Source of the DNA: JAUXEH01 sp965602945
Lineage (GTDB): Bacteria; Acidobacteriota; Aminicenantia; Aminicenantales; Aminicenantaceae
Assembly: GCA_965602945.1 (NCBI GenBank)
Contig: CBFDBC010000230.1
Location: forward strand, 1 to 5,230
Length of the DNA: 5,230 nt
Reading direction: 5' to 3'
A model generated the notes under the pieces. The model was not told where the DNA came from. It did no database searches and was given only the letters and a program-made list of their open reading frames with translations. The position numbers and the translations under genes were made by a program. Shown one piece after another: positions 1-5,131 of this stretch. Each line of letters begins with the position of its first letter. Position 1 is the first letter of the stretch.

Positions 1-4
1 TATC

Positions 5-817
5 ATGAAACAATGGCGGCTGATCGTTGATGCCGAGCCGTGCAGCGGCTCCTGGAACATGGCCGTCGACGAGTATCTCTTCCGATCCCTCGAGATAGAG
101 TCGGGCACCCACCTGCGGTTTTATTCCTGGGCCCGGCCTACGGTCTCACTCGGCTATTCCCAGAAGGTCGACCATGTCCTGAATGCGGCCTACTGCCGCA
201 GGGAAGGCATCGATATCGTCCGGCGGATAACAGGCGGGAAGCTGGTCCTGCATGATCGTGAGGTCACCTATTCACTCTGCTCGAGCGACACCGGGACCTT
301 CGGTACAACGCTGACCGAATCCTACCGGCTGATCTCATCGGGCCTGATGCGCGGGCTGGAAAGGATGGGCCTGCGGCCGCGTCTGGCCGACGCACCTCCT
401 CAATCCTATGTCCGGGGAGACCTCCCCTGTTTCTCCTACCCGGCCCGGGATGAGATCGAAATCGATGGCCGCAAGATAGTGGGGAGTGCCCAGAAAAGGG
501 TGGGGGGGAGGTTCCTGCAGCACGGATCGGTCCCCCTCCAGGAGGACGATGAAAGGCTGAAGCACGTCTCCCTGCTGGATGACAGTGGGGAACACATCCG
601 GATGATCTCGCTCGCTCGGGCCCTGGGGGAGCGGGTCGACTTTCCCTGGGCGGTGGACCGGTTTACCGAAGGTATGGCAGAGTTCTTCGGCGTTTCCCTC
701 AAGCCCATGGCCTTCTCTGACGGGGAGAAGGCTTCAGTGATCAGGCTGCAAAATGAGCGCCACGGGAATCCCGACTGGATCTTGGGGATGTCCCCCAAGG
801 CGCCGGGCCCAGGTTGA
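5..817 (+). CDS. lipM: Octanoyltransferase / lipoate-protein ligase A family protein, LipM-like
   Basis: This is a 270-residue cytoplasmic enzyme of the biotin/lipoyl protein ligase fold. LipM-type members move octanoate from acyl carrier protein to a lipoyl-domain protein such as GcvH, the first step of lipoic acid assembly. Motifs seen are RRITGG at residues 73-78 followed by LVLHD with H83 (the LplA/LipM substrate pocket), and DGRKIVGSAQKR at about 154-165, whose K157 matches the conserved ligase lysine. C142 in PCFSYP lies where LipM keeps its acyl-accepting cysteine; this and the length close to LipM (about 280 residues) favour LipM over ATP-dependent LplA, which has an extra C-terminal domain. 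The ATG at 5 starts at the usual family N-terminus (MKQWRLI, then SGSWNMAVDEYL). Its ribosome binding site lies outside the window. Family membership is sure; the choice between octanoyltransferase, LipL-like amidotransferase and ligase rests on motifs alone. Confidence 0.88.
   Translation: MKQWRLIVDAEPCSGSWNMAVDEYLFRSLEIESGTHLRFYSWARPTVSLGYSQKVDHVLNAAYCRREGIDIVRRITGGKLVLHDREVTYSLCSSDTGTFGTTLTESYRLISSGLMRGLERMGLRPRLADAPPQSYVRGDLPCFSYPARDEIEIDGRKIVGSAQKRVGGRFLQHGSVPLQEDDERLKHVSLLDDSGEHIRMISLARALGERVDFPWAVDRFTEGMAEFFGVSLKPMAFSDGEKASVIRLQNERHGNPDWILGMSPKAPGPG
781..799 (+). other. GC-rich hairpin in the last codons of the lipM-like gene
   Basis: CTTGGGG at 781-787 pairs perfectly with CCCCAAG at 793-799 across a 5-base loop. 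A run of six T follows at 818-823, but 18 bases lie between stem and T run, so it is not a standard intrinsic terminator. It could still weaken read-through or protect the mRNA 3' end. It lies inside the coding sequence, so it may be chance. Confidence 0.35.
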
Positions 818-834
818 TTTTTTAGGGCCCAGGT
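805..834. repeat. Short direct repeat GGGCCCAGGT flanking a stop codon
   Basis: GGGCCCAGGT occurs at 805-814 and again at 825-834, exactly 20 bases apart, on either side of the TGA at 815-817. Because GGGCCC is its own reverse complement, the two copies could also pair as a stem around the T run at 818-823. It looks like a small slippage duplication at the gene end. Confidence 0.5.
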
Positions 835-867
835 GATAGCATTTTCCTAGGTTCAAGGAAGGTCACC

Positions 868-1761
868 ATGAATGAAGTCGAAGAACTCCTCAAGCTTGAT
901 GTGGATTCGTTGCCCAAGCTCAAATCCAGTCTGTTCGACGATCTGCACCAAAAAGTGCTCAAGAATCTTTACCTGGAATTGGGATCCGGACCTGTGCTCT
1001 ACCTGCTGTCTTCGTCCTACAACGTCATAAATCCCAGCCCCAATGAGGTCATCGATGAGCTGATCACCAAGCGGACTGAGGTGCTCAATTTCATTAAGGA
1101 ATACATCTGCCAGAATCTCACGGTGTATTCCGTGCTTCTGGATGTCAACAGCTATTTTATCGAGCAGAACAATTACCTGCTGCTGGCCCGGCTGCGGGAG
1201 CGCGATTCGGGTGGAAGACGCTACGAGATAAAGTACTACACGCACTCCCCGCTGGAGCTTGTGAAGAACTACAAGGACAAGATCTATATCGGCCGGGATT
1301 TTCTCGATCTGTTTCAGTTCAAACGCAAGTATTTCGGGGTCAAGGAATTCATCAGCTCCCTCAAAGACCAGAACGGAATGCTGCTCGAGAAGGCAGAGGA
1401 GAAAATGAGACGGCCGGTCAAGTACAAATCCTTTTTTCAGGAGATCAGCGAGTACGTGAACGAACTGCACACCGAAAGCTTCGACACTCTGCAGTCACTG
1501 CCGCCTTACCTGGATATGGACAAGCTGTCCGGGAACGACCTCATCGACATCAATGCCCAGTACAGGAGTATCAGCCATTACCTGATCGAGCTCCGGGACG
1601 AGGTGGAGGAGTTCGAGAACCTGCTTTTCAAGAGTGAGGACAGCTATGCCCGCTATGTCACCAAATACAAGAAGGACATCGCCAATCTCATCTCGTATTT
1701 CAATATAAAGATCAACGGCTGCCTATCGGAAAAGATCTACCGCCTGAAGAGTTCTCGCTGA
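868..1761 (+). CDS. Hypothetical protein, soluble, helical, with C-terminal coiled-coil tendency
   Basis: I do not recognise this 297-residue protein. It has no signal peptide or membrane span and is rich in Lys, Glu, Asp, Leu and Tyr, so it is probably cytoplasmic. The N-terminal 100 residues look helical. A short stretch at about 105-125 (LLLARLRERDSGGRRYEIKYY) could be a beta hairpin with a glycine turn. Residues about 230-275 show the hydrophobic spacing and charge of a long helix or coiled coil. Only two cysteines (C81, C285) are present and no metal or nucleotide motif is visible. The start is well supported: the ATG at 868 follows AAGGAAGGT at 855-863. It lies 50 bases after the lipM-like gene on the same strand and may be cotranscribed, but that does not reveal a role. 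A reading frame on the opposite strand is rejected because this frame has the ribosome binding site and full length. Confidence 0.85.
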   Translation: MNEVEELLKLDVDSLPKLKSSLFDDLHQKVLKNLYLELGSGPVLYLLSSSYNVINPSPNEVIDELITKRTEVLNFIKEYICQNLTVYSVLLDVNSYFIEQNNYLLLARLRERDSGGRRYEIKYYTHSPLELVKNYKDKIYIGRDFLDLFQFKRKYFGVKEFISSLKDQNGMLLEKAEEKMRRPVKYKSFFQEISEYVNELHTESFDTLQSLPPYLDMDKLSGNDLIDINAQYRSISHYLIELRDEVEEFENLLFKSEDSYARYVTKYKKDIANLISYFNIKINGCLSEKIYRLKSSR

Positions 1762-1777
1762 CCGTTTACGCGTTGTT

Positions 1778-3073
1778 CTAATCCTGCTGCTTGATGTGGA
1801 TATCCGCGTAGGTGGTGGAGAGGACTATGAGGGGAGGCTGGTCATTCAAGAATGCCTTGAGTATGGAGTGTCCGTTGGTCACATTGACCGCCGGCTCGTC
1901 CGCCAACCCCCAGTGGATGTCCCCATTCTTGGTCTGCGCTTCCAGAGAAGGTGAGGCGCCGGAGGGCCAGAACAACGTGATGTCGCAGTAATCGCCCTTG
2001 ACCTCGAGGGAATGGGCCAGCGAATCGGGTCGGAGGGTCAACGCGGCATTGGAAAGCGTGACCCATGCCTCCCCGGTGAATCCTTCCAGTTCGACATCCC
2101 TGTAGGACGTGTTGACGGTGACTTTGTCTCCGGTCAGGCCCCGGGCCCAGAGGCCCATGTCCCGGCCGGTCACTTCCACATTTCCCCGGATGTTCTCCAG
2201 ATCGACCCGCGCGTACCGGTTCTGGATGTCCACGCTGCCGCGGCCGCTGGTGATGGAAACGGGAGAGTTGTCTCCCCGGATGTGTACGTCCCCCACGTCC
2301 TCGAACACGATCCTCTCGTACGAGCTGTCCACATTCACCGGACCGGTCAGGTTCTTGCCGTACACCTGGATGTGAGGGCCGTCGATGATCACATCTTTCT
2401 CCAGCCCGCTGAGCTCGACCCTCCCGTAGCGGTGGACCACGAGAGTGGTGCCCTTCACTCCCGCCAGGGAAATATTGGACTGCCGGCTTCCCACCTCGCA
2501 GTCCAGCATCACGTTTTCCACGGAGACATCTTCGTAGCTGTTCTCGATGATGAGGCTGCCGGAAATGTCCCAGGCCTGCACTTCGCCGTTGCGGTTGATG
2601 ATGTCCGTCTCCCCCACATTCGAGACCTGGACAAGGCCGTAGCGGTTTTTGATTCGAATGTCCATGTTTTCAGGGATGAACAGTGTGAAATCTGTCTGAA
2701 AATTCCGTCGCTGCAGATCCTCACGGTTCGTGGACACGGTGATTATCTGCTCGTCCTGTTCGACCACCAGGTGGAGCGTTTCGGCGATCTCCCGGGCGGT
2801 TTCCTCCTTGCGCCGGCGAATGCGTTTATCGAGCTGGATCCGGATGCCGTCTTCGGTGGTTCCCTGGACCTCGATGCTGCCGTTCCGGTTGATCACCTGC
2901 AGTTCAGGCGGGAAAGGGAGGGAAACGACTTCGTTTTCCGTGTAGGTGAATTCTTCGGTGTCGAAGAAGAATCCCTCCTCCCAATCGAAATCCCACTTGC
3001 CGGTGTGGATGTGAGTGAAGACCACCCCCACGGCTATGATCAGGATTAGGAGAAAGACTTCTCTGACTCTCAT
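1778..3073 (-). CDS. Membrane-anchored DUF4097-like beta-solenoid protein
   Basis: A 431-residue protein with one N-terminal hydrophobic segment (residues about 5-20) right after MRVRE. With no lipobox seen, it is probably an uncleaved anchor that places the rest outside the membrane. Residues 52-135 form a lead-in region with a charged helix (about 83-103). From 143 to the C-terminus the chain consists of coils of about 18 residues, each with a turn such as NRYG, NRNG, NSYE, HRYG, SSYE, NRYA or TSYR followed by alternating hydrophobic residues and an acidic turn. This matches the DUF4097/DUF2807 type of putative adhesin, an all-beta domain often found with LiaI/LiaF or PspC-like proteins and anti-sigma factors. 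It is the last gene of the operon; its ATG overlaps the preceding stop by four bases (ATGA), with AGGA six bases upstream. The likely role is envelope surveillance or scaffolding; the ligand is unknown. Confidence 0.85.
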   Translation of the reverse strand: MRVREVFLLILIIAVGVVFTHIHTGKWDFDWEEGFFFDTEEFTYTENEVVSLPFPPELQVINRNGSIEVQGTTEDGIRIQLDKRIRRRKEETAREIAETLHLVVEQDEQIITVSTNREDLQRRNFQTDFTLFIPENMDIRIKNRYGLVQVSNVGETDIINRNGEVQAWDISGSLIIENSYEDVSVENVMLDCEVGSRQSNISLAGVKGTTLVVHRYGRVELSGLEKDVIIDGPHIQVYGKNLTGPVNVDSSYERIVFEDVGDVHIRGDNSPVSITSGRGSVDIQNRYARVDLENIRGNVEVTGRDMGLWARGLTGDKVTVNTSYRDVELEGFTGEAWVTLSNAALTLRPDSLAHSLEVKGDYCDITLFWPSGASPSLEAQTKNGDIHWGLADEPAVNVTNGHSILKAFLNDQPPLIVLSTTYADIHIKQQD

Positions 3074-3291
3074 GGTTGGTCCTGCGTGAGGCCTGTCTCC
3101 TGTTCGTCTTTCTGATCTTTAAGACCGAAATACAGCTTCCAAACACCCCAGAAGATCAGGATAAGGGGCCAGAGCCGGGCCACAAAATCAAAGAGGTTGA
3201 TATTAATGCTGTCCGTGATGAAGATCAAACCGATGAGGATCAGGATGATCCCCCAGGCCAGTGCGTTCCGATTCCGTGTGGTTGCCATCAT
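3070..3291 (-). CDS. Small LiaI-like (DUF5668-type) two-span membrane protein
   Basis: A 73-residue protein with two predicted membrane helices, about 10-27 (ALAWGIILILIGLIFITD) and 38-56 (ARLWPLILIFWGVWKLYFG), and a charged, Gln-rich tail. The pattern W-G-I-hydrophobic-L-G near the first helix and L-W-P-L before the second is typical of the LiaI/LiaF-like membrane unit, which in Lia-type systems takes part in sensing cell-envelope damage. It closely resembles the C-terminal half of the gene just upstream. Two start codons stand in tandem (ATGATG at 3291 and 3288). AGGAG at 3296-3300 is four bases from the first and seven from the second, so translation may begin at 3288, giving 72 residues. 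Its start and stop overlap both neighbours, implying translational coupling. The family call rests on pattern recognition. Confidence 0.83.
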   Translation of the reverse strand: MMATTRNRNALAWGIILILIGLIFITDSININLFDFVARLWPLILIFWGVWKLYFGLKDQKDEQETGLTQDQP

Positions 3292-3797
3292 TCCTCTCCT
3301 TTCCGATCCTGTCCGCCTCTCACGTAGTCAATGATCAGTTTCACACCGATGATGACCACGGCCACGGGCAGCAGATCCCAGAGAGTGGCGTAGTTGACCA
3401 ACTCGAAATTGGCCAGCAGCAGCACGACTCCCAGAGAAATGAGCACGATCCCCCAGAAGACCGAACCGGCTTTCACGGCGGCTGGGATCTGCTCCAGCTC
3501 GTCGATGCCTGCGTCCTCTTCCTGGTTCATGGCGCGCAGGTTGATCAACCTGGCGCTGTGAGCGGCGTCATAGATCTGAAAAACATAGAAAGCACCGAGC
3601 ATGAGAGCGATGAACACGTCCAACCCGATATCACGGGCCAGCATGGTGATCAGGCTGGCGAGGGTGAAGACATACAGGAAAAAGCGGCCGACCTGGCCGT
3701 TGTAGAGAGCTCCCACGCCCGGAAAAAAGAAGGCGAGTACTCCCGCTAACCCCGGTGACTTGGGGGGGCGTTTTACAATAACTTTTTCTTCCATCAT
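3288..3797 (-). CDS. Multi-span membrane protein: TM2-like N-terminal half joined to a LiaI-like C-terminal half
   Basis: This 169-residue protein has two parts. Residues 13-90 resemble a TM2-like or DUF5683-like unit: KSPGLAGVLAFFFPGVGALYNGQ-type sequence with a glycine-rich F-P-G-x-G-x-x-Y-N-G-Q core at 24-35, hydrophobic segments near 38-54 and 58-76, then YDAAHSARLIN with the aspartate typical after the second TM2 helix. A soluble acidic linker (about 91-106) follows. Residues 110-158 hold two helices (about 113-130 and 138-157) with F-W-G-I-V-L-I-S-L-G and L-W-D-L-L-P motifs, as in LiaI/LiaF membrane regions. The gene follows the anti-sigma gene by 26 bases and overlaps the next by four, so it belongs to the same operon. 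The linker and tails are probably cytoplasmic; exact topology is uncertain. A role in envelope stress is inferred from context. Confidence 0.84.
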   Translation of the reverse strand: MMEEKVIVKRPPKSPGLAGVLAFFFPGVGALYNGQVGRFFLYVFTLASLITMLARDIGLDVFIALMLGAFYVFQIYDAAHSARLINLRAMNQEEDAGIDELEQIPAAVKAGSVFWGIVLISLGVVLLLANFELVNYATLWDLLPVAVVIIGVKLIIDYVRGGQDRKGEE

Positions 3798-3801
3798 GTG
3801 T

Positions 3802-3807
3802 ACCTCC
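3802..3807 (-). promoter_or_regulatory. Shine-Dalgarno site that favours the second of two tandem start codons
   Basis: The minus strand reads GGAGGT at 3807-3802. It lies four bases before the ATG at 3797 and seven before the ATG at 3794. The latter spacing is closer to optimal, so the protein may start MEEKVI, one residue shorter than listed. Confidence 0.6.
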
Positions 3808-3823
3808 GTATCGATATATGAAT

Positions 3824-4321
3824 TTATTCTTCCTCTCTTCGCAGAGGATTCTTATTCTGTAGAGCGACCACAAAGTTGTCCTTATAGCCCGAGAGTGAGC
3901 TGGTGAACGACTCCGCCCGGGTGTAGAGCTTCCCGATTGTGTGATATCCCAGGTGGAACTGGCGTTCGATGGACTTGTTGATGGCCCCGCGCTGCGGGCT
4001 GAAGGCGTAGAAGGAGACCACGGTCAGGAGCACTGTGGCCGCGGCCAGCACAGGCTGCAGGGCGGGACGCACCAGGAAGTCGAGGCTGAAGCGGAGTCGT
4101 CTCTTACGATCGGGTATGGCCAGCAGCCGCCGCTGCAGGTCCGGACTGATCTCGACCTCCGGCAGGTTCCGAAGAGAGACGCTCACTTCCCGCAGAAGCG
4201 CCAGCATCTCTTGGCACCGCGTGCAGCCGTGAAGATGGGTCTCCACGGCCGCTTTGTCGACGGAGCCCAGTTCGCCGTCCAGGTAAGGAGAAATCAGTGT
4301 TTCCATGCGTTCACATTCCAT
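3824..4321 (-). CDS. Zinc-finger anti-sigma factor with one membrane span (zf-HC2 / ZAS family)
   Basis: A 165-residue protein with the usual order of a ZAS-type anti-sigma factor. The N-terminal cytoplasmic part carries C3 and H29-x3-C33-x2-C36, the zinc-binding set, in the context LISPYLDGELGSVDKAAVETHL that is typical of zf-HC2. A basic stretch (RKRRLR, 72-77) precedes one membrane helix at about 87-108, and about 57 residues follow outside with no recognised sensor domain. In this family the zinc domain binds and inactivates the partner ECF sigma factor until a signal releases it. The ATG at 4321 is chosen over the internal ATG at 4306 because it retains C3 and has AGGAG seven bases upstream. 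It overlaps the sigma gene by 11 bases, consistent with matched production. The signal and release mechanism (proteolysis or redox) cannot be told from sequence. Confidence 0.93.
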   Translation of the reverse strand: MECERMETLISPYLDGELGSVDKAAVETHLHGCTRCQEMLALLREVSVSLRNLPEVEISPDLQRRLLAIPDRKRRLRFSLDFLVRPALQPVLAAATVLLTVVSFYAFSPQRGAINKSIERQFHLGYHTIGKLYTRAESFTSSLSGYKDNFVVALQNKNPLRREEE

Positions 4322-4871
4322 GGTTCCTCTCCTTGTATTCCTTCAGGACCCGGGCCAGCTGAAGCCTTCCCCGGTTCACCCTGGATTTGACCGTACCCAG
4401 GGGCAGGGACATGATCTCGGCGATCTCGTCATAGGATTTGCCCTGAATATCCCTCAGGATCACCGCCATTCGTATCTCAGGGGACAGGTGCTCGAAACCC
4501 TCCCAGACCATCCTGCGGTTCTCGTTTTCCATGACCTCGGCTTCGGGTCCGCTTCGCGCGTCGGAAGCGAATGAGTGTTCGTCGAATTCGTCCCGTGAGG
4601 TCTTCTCGTATTTGGTCTTGCGGTACTGGTCGATGAGGTAGTTTTTGGAAAGGGTCAGCAGCCATGCGGTGAAGTTCCGGCTGAAATCGAACTTGGTGAG
4701 CGAACCGTAGAGCTTGAGGAAGATCTCCTGGGTCAGGTCTTCAGCCGCCTCATAGCTGCCGGAGAACTGGTACGCCAGGTTGAAGATCTTTTTGGAGTAC
4801 GCATTAACCAGCATTTCCCAGGCTCCTTGTCGCCCATCCAGACAGGCGCGGACGGTTTCTTCCATGTTCAC
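4311..4871 (-). CDS. ECF-type RNA polymerase sigma factor (RpoE-like)
   Basis: A 186-residue group IV sigma factor made of two domains, the normal ECF size. Region 2 covers about 20-88, with EAAEDLTQEIFLKLY (41-55) for core polymerase binding and FTAWLLTLSKNYLIDQYRK (67-85) for -10 recognition and melting. A variable acidic linker (about 92-116) follows. Region 4 covers about 122-176, with the helix-turn-helix KSYDEIAEIMSLPLGTVKSRVNRGR (split here as KSYDEIAEIM and SLPLGTVKSRVNRGR, 145-169) for the -35 element. The listed start is GTG at 4871, preceded by AGGTG six bases away; the ATG two codons later (4865) is an alternative, favoured if the ECF promoter start point lies near 4880. It is the first gene of the operon and probably controls it, including itself. 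Its partner anti-sigma gene overlaps its 3' end. Confidence 0.95.
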   Translation of the reverse strand: MNMEETVRACLDGRQGAWEMLVNAYSKKIFNLAYQFSGSYEAAEDLTQEIFLKLYGSLTKFDFSRNFTAWLLTLSKNYLIDQYRKTKYEKTSRDEFDEHSFASDARSGPEAEVMENENRRMVWEGFEHLSPEIRMAVILRDIQGKSYDEIAEIMSLPLGTVKSRVNRGRLQLARVLKEYKERNHGM

Positions 4872-4885
4872 GTTTCACACCTGGG

Positions 4886-4913
4886 TAGACGATGTTCACT
4901 CAGGAAAAGTTCC
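4886..4913 (-). promoter_or_regulatory. Predicted ECF sigma promoter of the stress operon (autoregulation)
   Basis: The minus strand reads GGAAC at 4913-4909 (followed by TTTT), a 17-base spacer, then CGTCTA at 4891-4886. Both elements match the widely shared ECF consensus (GGAAC around -35, CGTC or TCTA around -10). Transcription would begin near 4880, only about 9 bases before the GTG start and 15 before the ATG, so the leader would be very short. The -35 element sits in a small inverted repeat, GGAA-AAG-TTCC on the plus strand. Confidence 0.72.
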
Positions 4914-4946
4914 GTCCCTGGAAATAGGATTGGTGCCCGGGATACG

Positions 4947-4967
4947 TATGCCATGTCGCTGGGCATA
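4947..4967. repeat. Inverted repeat over the predicted housekeeping start point (possible operator)
   Basis: TATGCC at 4947-4952 is the exact reverse complement of GGCATA at 4962-4967, with nine bases between. It starts at the edge of the predicted -10 box and covers the predicted transcription start. The left arm overlaps an 8-base palindrome, ATACGTAT, at 4942-4949. Repressor operators often take this position, but short arms could arise by chance. Confidence 0.35.
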
Positions 4968-4996
4968 TTCTAGTTTTCCCGGGGGCGCGGTGTCAA
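4967..4996 (-). promoter_or_regulatory. Predicted housekeeping (sigma-70 type) promoter of the stress operon
   Basis: The minus strand has TTGACA at 4996-4991, a perfect -35 hexamer, then an 18-base spacer and TAGAAT at 4972-4967, five of six matches to TATAAT. Transcription would start near 4960, giving a leader of about 90 bases that includes the ECF promoter. It could provide basal sigma and anti-sigma production. Confidence 0.65.
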
Positions 4997-5004
4997 CGCG
5001 CTTT

Positions 5005-5032
5005 GGGGTCAGGTTTTGATAACTTTGACCCC
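5005..5032. repeat. GGGGTCA / TGACCCC hairpin, REP-like element
   Basis: GGGGTCA at 5005-5011 is the exact reverse complement of TGACCCC at 5026-5032. Inside, GTT (5013-5015) can pair with AAC (5021-5023) around TTGAT. The form resembles GGGGTCAG-type palindromes seen near REP-associated tyrosine transposases (IS200-like) in many bacteria. On the plus strand it is followed by GATTTTTG and could look like a terminator, but no plus-strand gene precedes it and the promoter for the next gene appears to lie downstream. Confidence 0.45.
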
Positions 5033-5048
5033 GATTTTTGATTTAGGC

Positions 5049-5078
5049 TTTTCATCTTCATGGATTTTCCGTTACAAT
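5049..5078 (+). promoter_or_regulatory. Possible promoter for the HMG-CoA synthase gene
   Basis: TACAAT at 5073-5078 is a good -10 box. The best -35 match is TTTTCA at 5049-5054 (four of six), with an 18-base spacer. Transcription would start near 5085, about 47 bases before the start codon. The -35 is weak, so this is tentative. Confidence 0.4.
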
Positions 5079-5131
5079 TGATTGTCATGCGAATTCGCCT
5101 GAACAATCCAATACCTGAAGGGAGGCAGCCT

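Noticed and set aside
853..1470. Long open frame on the minus strand opposite the unknown protein gene.
   Set aside because: The plus-strand frame is longer, has a good ribosome binding site and a natural composition. The minus frame has no supporting start signal and fits reverse-complement codon bias.
2012..3049. 345-codon plus-strand open frame opposite the DUF4097-like gene.
   Set aside because: Its product is a low-quality mix rich in His, Asp, Val and Pro that simply mirrors the solenoid repeats. The minus frame has a membrane anchor, regular coils and operon coupling.
3261..3749. Plus-strand open frame opposite the TM2/LiaI-like gene.
   Set aside because: It is rich in Gln, His, Asp and Glu, as expected from the reverse of hydrophobic codons, and lacks a ribosome binding site or known domain.
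3941..4390. Plus-strand open frame across the sigma/anti-sigma overlap.
   Set aside because: Both minus-strand genes here have clear family motifs; the plus frame has none.
5005..5040. Intrinsic terminator on the plus strand (GGGGTCA stem then GATTTTTG).
   Set aside because: No plus-strand gene lies upstream to be terminated, the loop is long, and the T run is short and interrupted. A REP-like palindrome or regulatory hairpin fits better.
4872..5131. Riboswitch or small RNA in the divergent intergenic region.
   Set aside because: I could find no conserved riboswitch core or terminator-bounded transcript. The region is explained by promoters and short palindromes.
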